Shown in pieces: positions 9,874 through 20,656 of a stretch of DNA of 64,000 nt. Location of the stretch: positions 140,449,048 to 140,513,047 of the forward strand of contig CM071570.1 in assembly GCA_036426205.1 (NCBI GenBank), read 5' to 3'. The DNA is from Ascaphus truei. Its lineage: Eukaryota > Chordata > Amphibia > Anura > Ascaphidae. Within the stretch, counting starts at the first letter, position 1; the number at the start of each line of letters is the position of its first letter. Position numbers and translations under genes: made by a program. Below the pieces are notes generated by a model. The model saw only the letters and a list, made by a program, of their open reading frames with translations, was not told the origin of the DNA and searched no databases.

Positions 9874-10866
9874 AGTGCCATTGCCCCGGCCACTGCCCCG
9901 TCACGTGTCGTGCCACCGGGTCCTAGTGGGAGTAAGCCGAATAAGACGCCCAAGTTTTCAACTGATTGGCGGGATTGGGTGACAAGTGATGAGGGTTGTG
10001 ATGGGGAGATACCTATGTAAAGTGTGATACCTGTACCTAACCCCACTGTATTTAATCCTGTACCTAGAGGTAGGGTCAGAGGGTCCCAGTCTACTGCAAA
10101 AGCGGGTCCAGTAAGTCCCAATGCACCCAAGATGAATCCCACGGTTTACAAGAATGTTATTAGAGGCAGGCGTAAAGGCTCGCACTCTACTGAGGCAGAG
10201 AAATATGGTGTCTCCTCGAGAGCTGAGTCCGAGGGAGGTATGAGTGTGTCATCCTCATATGAGCACCGAGACAAATGGTGGGCACCGTTATTCACAGGGT
10301 ATGATGAGGGGATGGATCGCACCAGATTTGTATTGATAAAGAAAGACACTGTAGATCACTGGTGGGACGCAGGCACCTATTCTCCACTGGAGGTTGCCGA
10401 TGAGTTAGATAACAGGTGGAGAGAAATTATGCAAAAAGTGATCACCCCCAAAGGCTCATCTATTCTGTATGATGATATTGCGCCTGAGGAGCCAAAGTAC
10501 TGGGTACTGCCAGGAAAGGCTGGGAACCGGAAACTTATTAAGTTAAGTCGAGCAGATAGATACTGCCAGTCTCATGGGTATGAGTTCCCGTACGTACCAG
10601 AACCGATCATGCAGGAGATCGAGGACCAGAGAGACACCTGGCTCAGAGATGCAGTTGTAGAACACCTAAGAATTAAATTTGGTAGCACTGCTTATTTGAG
10701 GGAAGACAAAATATGTTCTGTGATGAAGGCTTGGAGTACAGGCAGGAATATATTTATGCATAACGTACTGTACAGACCGAAGAATGGGCCTGTTCAGCCT
10801 TTCGTTAAAATTGTGGATTACAATGGGCGGGAAGTGAAGAAGCCTGATCCCCGTCATTATTATTGA
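9874..10866 (+). pseudogene. Unrecognised ORF, probable C-terminal gag-like part
   Basis: The frame is open from a TAA at 10018-10020 to the stop at 10864-10866. Upstream of that TAA the same frame reads on as plausible protein (KTPKFSTDWRDW), so the TAA looks like a nonsense mutation. The first ATG is at 10132. A basic motif, NPTV followed by RGRxxGS, occurs twice about 37 residues apart near 10042 and 10135. A Trp-rich globular region follows (DKWWAPLFTGYDEG, HWWDAGTYSPLEVADE) and it ends in KKPDPRHYY. No protease, RT or zinc knuckle is seen. I infer a gag product by position only. The long intact globular part could instead be an unrelated captured or host-derived sequence. Confidence 0.4.
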
Positions 10867-10929
10867 GTTAAGGGTTCTCCATGTTGGGAGTTTCCCGCTA
10901 GGTTATGTCACCATCATGGATGTTACAGT

Positions 10930-11522
10930 TGTGACTGTTCAGGGGATTCCTTCCCCTTCTTTCACTCCCTCTGTCCCTTCCCTGGCCAACCTCCCTGCGC
11001 TTACCCACTCCTGTCCCGCTCCGGCTACCTCTGATGCTGTCCCTTTGCCTCAACGCACGCCCCGCAAGTCTCGCGCACCCGCGCGCTCCCCGAGCCCCTG
11101 TGGAAACGCTCCCTGCTCCCAGACCTCCTCAGTGCCTACTGCCATTCCCTCACCTCCGGTAGCGGTACCCTCCGTCCCTCAGTTTTCCTCCGCTGGTGTG
11201 CCCGCGGTGCTCCGCGCGTCTCATGACGCAGCCTGTGCACGCGCACTCTCAGTTTACAGAGGGCGTGCGCACACGCTCCTCTTCTAAGGCCTGTCAATCT
11301 CTTGACTCCTCCTCCCATGCCCTGCGAGCTATCTCTCTGTCTGACCCCTCTGTCTCCTCCTTCTCTCCTCCTGACCTATCCCTGTTGTCTCCCACTTCCC
11401 TCTCTGCTCCTCCTCTCTCTCCCATTGGTGTTCCCTCCTTTATAATCCCTGTCTGCCCTCTCTATCATCGCTCTGCATAGTTCCTGTTATCCCTGTGTGT
11501 GCAGTCCTATGCTTTGCTCTCT
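10930..11522 (+). repeat. Truncated sushi-family LTR (first ~60%)
   Basis: It matches 5949 to about 6529 of the complete LTR, including the inverted CCAAT box, TATA box and GCTCTGCATA. It differs by scattered substitutions and an insertion of about 12 bp near 11350. It ends abruptly in G-rich DNA at 11523. No internal retrotransposon sequence follows. Confidence 0.88.
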
Positions 11523-11893
11523 GGGGGGTGGGGGAGGGTATGGCTGAAAGGCCCGGTCCCTACACGGGGGAGGTCAGTGCTGCGGGGGCCTGTGCCACGT
11601 GGGGGGAGGGCTGGTGTGCTGCGGGGAGGGAGGGCCGGTGTGCTGCGGGAGGGATGGGGGGGGTGTGAGGCTGCAGTGCTGCTGGGAGACATCTGTCTCC
11701 CGGTGCTGCTCCTCCAGCGTGCGCGCCGGGCCTCCCTCTCTCTTACTTCCGGCGCTGCCAGGGAGACCCGGCGCCGGCTTAAGAGTTTTTTTTTTTTTTA
11801 AATTAACCAACAGCCCTTGTTTCTTGCTGCTGGCGGCCTTGATCGCGGCGCCCCTCTAGCCAAGCCGTGGCGCACACTTTGGGAAACACTGGT
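11523..11893. repeat. GC/G-rich repeat with hAT-like right end
   Basis: A strongly G-rich stretch with two imperfect copies of a GGTGTGCTGCGGGAGGG-like unit near 11607-11655, then a poly-T run at 11787-11799. The right edge (TTTGGGAAACACTG near 11878-11891) resembles the inverted CAGTGTTTCCCAAA end of hAT-family elements. The left end is not identified. Confidence 0.4.
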
Positions 11894-11896
11894 ATA

Positions 11897-12240
11897 CAGG
11901 CATACCCCGGTTTAAGGACACACACTTTAAGTACACTCGCGAGTAAGGACATATCGCCCAATAAGCAAACGGCAGCTCACGCATGCGGCTGTCAGCACGT
12001 CCTGATCAGCAATACCGGCTCCCTACCTGTACTGAAGCTGTGCGCAAGCGGGGAGACTATAGAGCCTGTTACAAATGCGTTATTTACATCAGTTATGCAC
12101 GTATATGACAATTGCAGTACAGTACATGCATCGATAAGTGGGAAAAAGGTAGTGCTTCACTTTAAGTACATTTTCGCTTTACATACATGCTCCGTACGCG
12201 TATTGCGTGGTATTGCGTACGCTAATGCGGGGTATGCCTG
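11897..12240 (+). mobile_element. MITE copy A, TIR CAGGCATACCCCG, TA target
   Basis: It begins CAGGCATACCCCG and ends CGGGGTATGCCTG, with TA on each side, as expected for a Tc1/mariner-mobilised short element. A second copy in opposite orientation lies at 41651-41971. Internal CACTTTAAGTACA-type motifs recur near both ends. It has no coding capacity. Confidence 0.8.
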
Positions 12241-13080
12241 TACAGCTGGAGGCTGTTGCCAGCAGAAATTAACTCCACGCTCTATTCTTCTGCTGACAGT
12301 CTATGGGGCGCATTCACTAAACTTTGATAAGTGGCTTATAGCACTATAAATGCCCTTATAGTGCGATATTGCCTGTTTTGCTATTCCCAAATCCCTGATA
12401 ACAGGGCAATAACGCACTGAAAAAGCTTTTTATAGACTACAACACTGGCAAAAAAAAGCCGTACGATAAGCCAAAAAATGCCCCAAATCGATTTTTTTTG
12501 CTAGAAACTGCTATTTACTAAGCAGTAATAATAACATATCATACTTTAAAAACTTACAATATTTTGACGCCAGCTAAAGGGTAGCGCGAAATAAATTGCA
12601 AGATGTATACAAGCAGTTTCTTTTAGTTTTACTGCACAGGATTGATACTGGAGGCCGGCGGGGACCACTAGAGATCCGGGGTTCCCAGCAGGATCCCGGA
12701 GCTCCCCGCCAGTCTCCGATATCAATCCAATGCGATAAAAATAACATTGCAGTCAGTTTTATTGCCTTAGCGGCTAACCGCTAAAGGTAATGAAAGGGTT
12801 AAATAGCAGGCACTGTATAGTTGTTGATACAGGGGATAGATGAAGCTTGTAGTTGCCCCAGGGTGGCTGTTTATGCCTTGCGGGAGGGTGGCAGTAAGAG
12901 TTAACCCCTTCATTACCTAAGCGGTTACAATTGTTAAGGTAAGGAAGGGGGTTAACCCCTCGCGCTACTCGATCACAAGGCCTGAACACCAGCCCTGGAG
13001 AAACTACCACCTTCATCCACCCCCAGTACCAACATCAGAAATGGGTTAAAGTGCTATTAACCAAAGAATAATAGCGTTGT
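12241..13080. other. No gene; contains a 27-bp inverted repeat
   Basis: The only structure seen is an imperfect inverted repeat with arms near 12775-12801 and 12900-12926, based on AACCGCT...GGTAATGAA. This looks like another short inverted-repeat element. No exon or RNA gene is apparent. Confidence 0.5.
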
Positions 13081-14330
13081 CCTGATTTTATGGCAATAAA
13101 AAGACATGATAATGTAGCCTCGGTTCCCTTGGGCTCCTATGGCCCATTACCTCCGCGGGGGAGTTGCAGATGCCGCCGGAGGGTAGGATGTAGGTCCGGC
13201 GGGTGTCGGGTGGGAGCGGGGGTGGCTGGTGAGGCGAGACGGTTGCCGGTAGCTTGCAGCGCACACGGCTAGCGGGGGCCGCCATTTTGGACTGCGCGCA
13301 TGCGCAGTAGCGATCAGCAGTTGCAGCGGCCATTGTTAAGTCGCGCATGCACAGTTGTGATAGCTCTTTGCGGCTGCCATTGTACAGGGCTCTGTAAGGG
13401 ACTACAGCCCCCAGAAGGGTGAGGGGCATGGAGACACATTACGCAAGGGAGCCAATGTCGCGGCTGAATTTCCCTGCAGAGAGAAAGATACATTTTCGCG
13501 CGCTGAGCCCACGCAACTTAGTTGGAGCTGGGTGAAAGGTTGTAGGTGCAGGGAGCAGTAGCCCCTGCACCAGGCTAGTTTACCCCCATATGCCCCAGAT
13601 AATTACTATCATTACCCCCAGCTTGTGGTTGCTTCAGGGACAGTCCCCAAGTAAGGAATCTACCCCTTTAGCTATTTGATGAGATCAGGGAACAGCTCAT
13701 CTGCGGCGCAGCCCTGATCATTGGGTCTGGGATCAGACCCCCCTCTGGATAGAGAATATCTTCGCAGAAGATCACGCCACGCGGTGACTGTGGCCTGCGG
13801 ACGGACCAGCCCTACGGTATAGACAGTACGGTGACATTATCCATGTCGGAATTCACTCCACGCGTAGGTGGACGACACGTTGGATCAGACGGATCCCTTT
13901 CTGTTATTCTGCTAGACCCTAATGCATGAGCCCTGGGCAGGTACCAAATACAGGGCACTAACATTACAGGGATAGCGCTATCTGCAACACTTTGGGTGGG
14001 CCCGGACATAAGGGAAAGGGACATCAGGGAATTGGTGCCCAGCACCCAAGGTACTTTGGGGACACCCATGCGGGGTGAACTGCTATATGTATGGTTATAT
14101 GTATATTACTGTGTGGTACAGAATACCGAGGTTATCGCTTATAGTAAAGGTTGCTAGCATATATTGTGTGAGTGCATTACTATTATTATTGCTCCTGTAA
14201 GAGGGCCATCCCACCCTGTTGGGATCCTTACAGGTGGAGGCACTGTGTCCAAAGAATCAGGTAACCCCAGGTTCCCAGTGGTGGAGGTTCAGGCCTCCTG
14301 TGAGCCTGACAGGTAACGCACGATACACCT
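13081..14330. other. No gene; CpG-rich then LTR-like sequence
   Basis: 13120-13330 is CpG-rich. From about 13500 to 14300 the sequence resembles the end of an LTR: a TATAGTAAAGG-type region near 14140, then TTACAGGTGGAGGCACTG near 14230, which could be an LTR end with a primer site. No matching second LTR or internal genes were found, so I do not claim an element. Confidence 0.3.
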
Positions 14331-15290
14331 GGTAACGTATGTAGATTTCCTCACATGGTACTTATCTGCGATTGGGGAGGGGGGGAGGGAAGGGGGAATA
14401 TGTGTTACAAAAAAAAAAAACCCACACAGGAGCTGAAAACACTACTACCTTGCTCGGCGACACCTACTAGGAACTGCAGCCTTAGGCGGAGTCCCCGGTG
14501 GTACGCACTACAGCATGAGTGCCACGAAAAGCACCGTGACGCGTACGCTGGCAGGAAGAAAAAAAAAAGGAATTTTGTCTTCCCATGCCGCGGTCATGTG
14601 GCTACACACAGCCAATGGCAGGGCAGATAGGCCCCGCCTCCTGCGCTCTCCCCTACAGACCACCGATCGCGGCTGTAGTCTCTGCACGCGCCGCCATGCC
14701 GTTAGGGGCGCGTGCAGCAGAGAGGACTGGGGGGGCCATTACCTTATATAGCAGGCTGCAAGTAAACAAAATGGCCAAACTGAGCAAAAAGAGCAGGCAA
14801 TCTGGAAAACCCAAACTGCAGCAAAATCCTTACACGTACAATCAATGTTTTTCTTACCTTTGTGGTCGTCACTCTCCGAGTCCGACTGCAGCAGGAACCT
14901 TTTGAGGCTTGACACAACACTCAACATCAGGTAAGTTATTTTCTTCAGCCTTCTCTTCTTTACTTGTAGTCCAATCCAATGGGGGCGGAAGTTGTCCCGT
15001 CGTCTTCTTGGCATCAAATGAGAGAACAGGCCTTATATAAGACCTGTTACGTCACATTTGAGTGTCAAATGGCACACCTCCAAGCCGATTGGCTGGTGTA
15101 CCATGTGACATCCTTTGAAAAAAAAAAAAAGCAAGAAAAGGGATGGAACCCAGCCAATGAGAATGGCTATGCCTCCCTCCCTTAAAGATGTCACCAAAAA
15201 AAAGGGCTGCCATTACAGTACATGTTTCTACAAGCCCATGTTTCTTTTTTCAAACATTGTGTGAAATAGAGATAAGGCCCTATTTAATCA
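14331..15290. other. No gene recognised
   Basis: GC-rich patches alternate with A-runs (14409-14420, 15117-15130). Short open frames on either strand show no recognisable domains. Confidence 0.45.
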
Positions 15291-16203
15291 AGCAAAGTAT
15301 TCATTTAATTGGTGGTAACCAGTTCAGCACTAAAACTAATTAAGCCCGATTACAATTTGTCATTTTTGTGTGACATGCGTAAGACTTGGTTAATGAAAAC
15401 CCCTCTAAAATTGTTTCCACCGTTAATGAAGACACACTATCCACTTAGGTTGGTACAGCAATTTGTTTAATTATGGGCGCACTCAGGAAAGAGAAAAAGC
15501 AAGACATCAAAATATCAGCATAATACAGTTGCATCCGTGTAGATACAACACCAACTTGTAGCAATCTGTCCCAATGTTCATTGTTTCAGAGAATTGTTGT
15601 GGAAAACAACAAAATAAAAATGATGTGTTCAGACACCTTATTTAACAGGCCCATCTATTACAGCTCGACATAGAGAGCTGGCTCAGACTGATTCTCATGG
15701 TTACGCTGACCACCTTAGCCCAACAGCCCTTCAGTTCCATTCACCCACACTTCATGTGACAGATCAATTAAATCCTAATTTCAAACACAGGCATTCTATC
15801 TTGCAGGTATTTAACCCTTCTGCCACCATTTCAGCACCCCAATACACAGGCTCTCTTTACCATCCTTAGATGTAGGCATCACGTTCATGATAAGAGCCTC
15901 ACATATACTGGTAACTTGTCGATTATGGGCACTCTTGCATAGAAATAAATGAAATTGACGTCAATAGGAGTTTTCATGCAACAGTGCCAAGATCATGGCT
16001 TAATGAATAACCCCCTCAATTAAAGTTTCCCGGCTGCAATACTGGAGCAAAAATTCTACATCAGATTTATGAAAGGAATAAAAAAGGTCCCATGGCAGAT
16101 TTTGCTTTGATAAATACGCAGTAGTGCGGCGTTTTGCAGGTAGGAGACATTGATACAGTACACAGGGCTCACTGTCTCCACAGTGGTCGAAGTCTCATGG
16201 TGT
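15291..16203. other. No gene; possible degenerate inverted-repeat element
   Basis: GGCCCTATTTAATCAAGC near 15277-15294 and GGCTTAATGAATAACCCCC near 15997-16015 are loosely inverted. They resemble the ends of short non-autonomous elements common elsewhere in this window. The interior is AT-rich and without coding signs. Confidence 0.3.
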
Positions 16204-16619
16204 TAGGCCCGGGCCATAGACGTGTGGGAAGAGCGGAGGCGCGCTAACGCTGAGGATCGCCTGCTTCAGTCAGCGCGATTGCACGGACTTGCAGGCGAGC
16301 CAGCGTGCGCGGGGGGAGCCGGTTGGAGGCGGGGCAGTGACGTCGCTGGGCCAATCACCCGCGACGCACTGACGTCAATGTCACGGTGCCGACGTCACGG
16401 CGCCGTGACGTTGACGCTGCTGTGCTGTGATTGGAGGTTTTCAGCCGACAGCGCGCTGAAAAACAGCTGGGGGCTCGGCTGAAACCTCCAACTCCTCAGC
16501 ACGCCTGCGGACGCTCGCGTGAGCCCCCTCTCAAGGCATCGTCATTGAGGATGCAGGGGCTCAGCGCGGAGCGTCCACACGCCTCAGCACGGCTGGTCCA
16601 TCTATGGCCGCAGCCTTAG
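16204..16619. mobile_element. CpG-rich MITE with internal hairpin and CRE-like sites
   Basis: The ends are imperfect inverted repeats built around GGCCATAGA (left 16204-16220, right 16603-16619). Inside is a strong hairpin: GGAGGTTTTCAGCCGA at 16433-16448 pairs with 16475-16489. TGACGTCA, a perfect CREB/ATF palindrome, lies at 16370-16377, with near-copies at about 16338, 16390 and 16404. It is far richer in CpG than its flanks and could be miscalled a CpG island. I infer an inverted-repeat element, not a promoter. Confidence 0.6.
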
Positions 16620-18404
16620 AGGCACAGAAGAAACAGAATCACTTTAATTTTAAACCGTGGGTGCCCCTATTTGTAAATAAAAACGTTCACTAGCGGTTTA
16701 AAGAAAAGGGGGGGTTGTTGTAGAAATGATCTCTGCTGTTTTTACAGCATAGCTATTGCTGACATATTTCTCAAATACAGTACAAAGAACATTATCCCAC
16801 TGTTCAATAACGAAATCTTTTTAAAAGAGACATAATACCATGTATTTTTAAACAACTTCAACTGCTGCGTCCCCCCACATGCGGTAAAATGCATCTCTGG
16901 ACCTGTCCTACTGTAAATACTTCCCTTTAGACACCACTCAGTTGCACTTCCAGTCAGACTTTACCATGACAAACAATTATTAGTGTCTGATTTCAAGAGA
17001 CCTTTAATACAATACATGACTGGTAATCAGCAGGGGAGAGTGTATTAATTGTATTTTACCAGCTTCTCCCCCAGACCTAGCCATAATGTACAGCTGCTTC
17101 CTTTGATATGCTCGGCGGCTATCTCACTAACTCTGCTCCACAAATCACAAACTTGTTTCTATTAATATAAAAATAAAGGCCTTGCACAGAAACCATACTT
17201 TAAGCCTCCACAACTGCTCCAGTCGTCTAATCCATCACCCTGTATGGCCTCCCTCTACTTCCCAATGTCTCTTATCTTTTCCCTCTGTCTCTATCTCCTT
17301 TCCCTCCCCTTTATGTGTCTCTGTCTCCTCCCCTTCTCTTTCCTTCCCCTCCCCTCTGTGTCTCTCCTTCTCTCCTATTTGTCTGTCTCCTCCCCTATGC
17401 CTTCCTGTCAGACATTGTCCCTGGTGCACCAGGCGGAGCACATGTCCAGGAAGTGTACCAGATCAGGGAGGTGTGTGCACAGTGCGCAGCTTTCCCTGCA
17501 GCAGTAACAGCATCTAGAAGCACAGTGCAATAACACAGCACAGAGCCTGAGCCTGCAAGGCGAGTACAGCACCGGGGGAAAGCTCCTGTGCATGGTTACA
17601 GCTCGGCAAGTACAATACTGTATGATCTTCAGGAGTTGGGAGAGGGCGAGGAGACAATAGGTTCGCTGGACATGGGTCTGTCACGTGATGAATTTCACAT
17701 GTTAATGGCAATATCCCTCCCATAGTCTTTACTTTTTAACCCCTTCGGTACCTTCGAGATGCATTGGTCTGCACGAATGTTGTTGATAGCTTGAAGTGAA
17801 GACGTTGATGCAAGATTCCCATGAATGTGAGCACCCTCTAATTCACACATAGGCACTGCGTGTACATGTTTCTATTATGTTACTGATTTTGTATGTACAG
17901 AAACCCCCACCCCAAAAATAGTTACTGTAGCACCCAGATGCTATCATAGCAGGAAGTACAACTTGATAAAAAAAAGGCCTTATTTGCTGAGATGATGGTA
18001 ACACTACTCTTAACCCTTTTAAGGTTTACAATTCTTGCAGCTTAAACAGTCACATTTAATTAAGACAATGGGGATGCATTTTTCCAATCAGAAAACACTT
18101 GACTGCACCCTTCTTAATTCTCCCTTCCATATGTTTCCCCTGCTTTTGTTCACATCATAAAAAATAATTCAATAATACCTCTGCTTTATTCTGAGTTAGA
18201 TCACATGTTAGAAACTTCATTAACATCTCCTTACTGTAACACAGATAATTATCCATAATGGTTTACACTCTCAGACCTAGTTTAGATTTTTTATACCGAT
18301 TTAAAAGGCGTAATAATGACATGAGCGATACTAACGTTGATAGATTCCTTTATTAATTGTCCATGTGTTATCTCCTCCTCTGTTCAGACTGTCCAAGTCA
18401 CAAG
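16620..18404. other. No gene; pyrimidine-rich tract
   Basis: 17270-17400 is a C/T-rich simple tract. The rest is unremarkable AT-rich DNA. No exon-like segment with splice signals was found. Confidence 0.55.
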
Positions 18405-18640
18405 TCAAGGGCTGTATTTACTAAGCAGCACTTAACTGGATGGTTACAGTATGACTGAAGCACTTATTCCCATGATCTGTTGCTTGTATTATTTGTTATT
18501 GATATGCTTGTCACGTGTATTACTACTGTGAAGCGCTATGTACATTAATGGTGCTATATAAATGAAGACATACTGTACATACAATTGTGCGTGAGGTGCC
18601 TTATGGCTTAAAACCACTTAGTAAATATGGCCCTTTATAC
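18405..18640. repeat. TTTACTAAG-ended repeat with GCGCTAT...ATATAAAT core, copy 1
   Basis: It starts with GGGCTGTATTTACTAAGCAG and ends with the inverted ACTTAGTAAATATGGCCC. The interior has AAGCGCTATGTACATTAATGGTGCTATATAAATGAAG, a module that recurs at 45135-45178 and 56165-56212. This is a family of short interspersed elements; the class is unsure. Confidence 0.5.
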
Positions 18641-18815
18641 ATTGACGCTTGTACAAGTACTGTAGCATAAATATAGCAATCCTATATTGACTTCATGTCA
18701 TTTGTTGTGATGCATACTGTCTTCTAAAGTTGTAAAATGTTTTTCCCTCAATAACTGTTTTCCTTCAGCTTTCACTGTTTAGTCTGTCAGCAATGATATA
18801 TCAGATGCCTCTTAA

Positions 18816-19265
18816 AGATGCAGTTAAAGCTGTTGTTAAAAAAAAAATAATTCAATATATGCATCAATATAATCTACACACTGACAAGTGATTAGCTAAA
18901 TTGCTGATTGATCCGTTCTCCTGTAATCGATCGCTGAAATTAGTCTGGGGGTTCACTGAATGTATCTTGGGTTATCTTCTGCTGCACTAACAGCCAAAGT
19001 TCTGTGAGTAAGATCATGTGACCAGGCAGGCACTAGGTTAAATTGGTTCACTGCTAGATAGGGCAGGAATCAAAAAGGTGATGCCATTATAGAAGGGGGG
19101 GGGGGGAGGACTTTGTATATGGTTGCTATAGGAACAAGAATGCTTATTACATTAAAATGTCTACCTCTTTTTTTTTTTTTTTTTTTTAAATGCTACAAGT
19201 ATTTTCTTAATACAGAACTGAGTTATTAAAAAAAACCACGTAGGCTATTTCTTGAACTGCAGCTT
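18816..19265. mobile_element. TTAA-flanked MITE, copy A
   Basis: TTAA at 18812-18815 and 19266-19269 flank 450 bp. The ends are inverted versions of AGCTGCAGTTCAAGC (left end with two changes). It matches 46915-47374 in the opposite orientation over most of its length, including a G/C homopolymer and the segment about loss-of-AGG near the middle. TTAA targets are typical of piggyBac-type transposases. It has no coding capacity. Confidence 0.7.
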
Positions 19266-19619
19266 TTAAGAGTTAACCCATTAATTTATGTACAGTATGG
19301 GGCTGGAACCCATTGTTTGACAATGTTTTGAAGGTGTTTCTGAATGGGAACAGGTTGATAACAGGTTAAAAGGTGCTATTTTGGAAAAGTTGCAAGAGCT
19401 TAACCAGTTGTGTCTACCCGTAAGTCAGTGGTAAATGTGGATCTTTTTATATGGCCGAAACAAGCATGTAAGAAGGTTCATTGGTAGTGACTTATCGTCT
19501 ATAGCTATAAACCAATTCCGCTGTGATGTTGCTGGGGAAGGTCTCATCTCCATGCCAAAGAATGGCATAACCATAAAGTCTTCTCCAGCACAGGGAAATA
19601 GTATCTATCTATCTATCTA
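19266..19619. other. No gene recognised
   Basis: Short spacer between two elements. It ends in a TATC microsatellite (about 19602-19624) into which the Helitron appears to have inserted. Confidence 0.5.
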
Positions 19620-19822
19620 TCTATATATTTCTGAAAGCGTCCTATGTGTCTTTGTCTGTATGTGTCTCCCTGTGTCCCTAGCGGCAATGACATTGGACCT
19701 TTGGCCTGTCACTCCGCCTCAGGCCAATGAGATGGCTCCCTTGGGCCGCCCGCCCCCGCACACCTCTCATTGGCCTGAGGCTGAGTGACGGGCCAAAGGT
19801 CACACGCACACTCACACACCGG

Positions 19823-20325
19823 CGCTCTCACATCCCCACGGCTCTCTTTGCCCCCTGTCCTCCTCCCCCCCCCCTACACACACACACGGAGCACACACTG
19901 TGCGACTCTCCCCTCACATAGGCCGCTCCCCGTCCCCGAGGGCGCTCCTCCGGCTGTCTCCGCCTCTCCCCGCGAAAGGCGCAGCACCTCCTCACCGGAC
20001 CGTCTCAGCCTTTCCGCTGAGGAGCCCGAGGTGGAAGAGGGCGGCCGGTACACGTAGGAAGAGGAGCGTGGCTCTCACATCCCCACGGCTCTCCTTGCCC
20101 CTCCCCCACTCCCCCCTCCCCCCCACACACACACAGAGCACGCACTGTGCGGCTCTCCCCTCACATAGGCCGCTCTCTGTCCACGAGGGCGCTCCTCCGG
20201 CTATCTCCGCCTCTCCCCGCGAAAGGCACAGCACCTCCTCACCGGAGCGTCTCAGCCTCTCCGCTGAGGAGCCCTAGGTGGAGGAGGACGGCAGCCAGTA
20301 CCCGTAGGAAGAGGAGCGCGACCGT
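19823..20325 (+). repeat. Tandem duplication of ~247 bp inside Helitron 1
   Basis: Two adjacent copies start at CTCTCACATCCCCACGG (19823 and 20070) and run through TCCGCCTCTCCCCGCGAAAGG to GTAGGAAGAGGAGCG. They differ by scattered substitutions and small indels. The open frames seen across them are an effect of the duplication and the absence of TA-rich codons, not genes. Confidence 0.8.
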
Positions 20326-20389
20326 GTGCAAGGTTAGTAAACGCAGGGGAATGGGTTATTTAACGCGTCCCTGACTCACCCTGCCCTTT

Positions 20390-20620
20390 GCCCCCCCCCC
20401 CCTCCCTTCCCCCCTGCCCCCCCCTACCCTCCCTGCCCTCCTGCCCTTTGCCCCCTGCCCTTGCCCCCTGCCCTTTGCACCCTGCCTTGCCCCCTGCCCT
20501 CCCTCCCCCTGCCCTTTGCCCCCTACCCTCCCTGCCCTATGCCCCCCGCCCTTTGCCCCCTGCCCTCCCTCCCCCTGCAATTTTTCCCCTTCCCTCCCTC
20601 CCCCTACCATGCCCCCTTCC
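20390..20620 (+). repeat. C-rich CCCTGCCCTTTG minisatellite
   Basis: Irregular tandem units of about 9-25 bp built from CCCCCTGCCCTTTGC lie next to the Helitron 3' hairpin. The second Helitron carries a different pyrimidine tract in the same place. Confidence 0.8.
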
Positions 20621-20656
20621 CTTCCACGCCCGGGCAACGCCGGGTATATCAGCTAG

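Larger units (their letters stand above)
19620..20656 (+). mobile_element. Non-autonomous Helitron, copy 1
   Basis: It begins TCTATATATTTC after an A at 19619 and ends CTAG at 20653-20656 before a T at 20657. The hairpin CCCGGGCAACGCCGGG (20629-20644) lies eight bases before the end. 5'-TC, a GC hairpin near the 3' end, CTRR and insertion between A and T are the diagnostic Helitron features. The same ends occur reversed at 58930-59834. The interior is CpG-rich, with a tandem duplication (19823-20325) and a C-rich tract (20390-20620) beside the hairpin. No Rep/helicase is encoded. Confidence 0.85.

Noticed and set aside
16204..16619. CpG-island promoter of a host gene
   Set aside because: It has inverted-repeat ends and an internal hairpin, and no exon follows within several kilobases on either strand.
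19785..20374. Overlapping open frames of 75-125 codons
   Set aside because: They span a tandem duplication and GC-rich simple sequence in a Helitron, and have no domain or start context.
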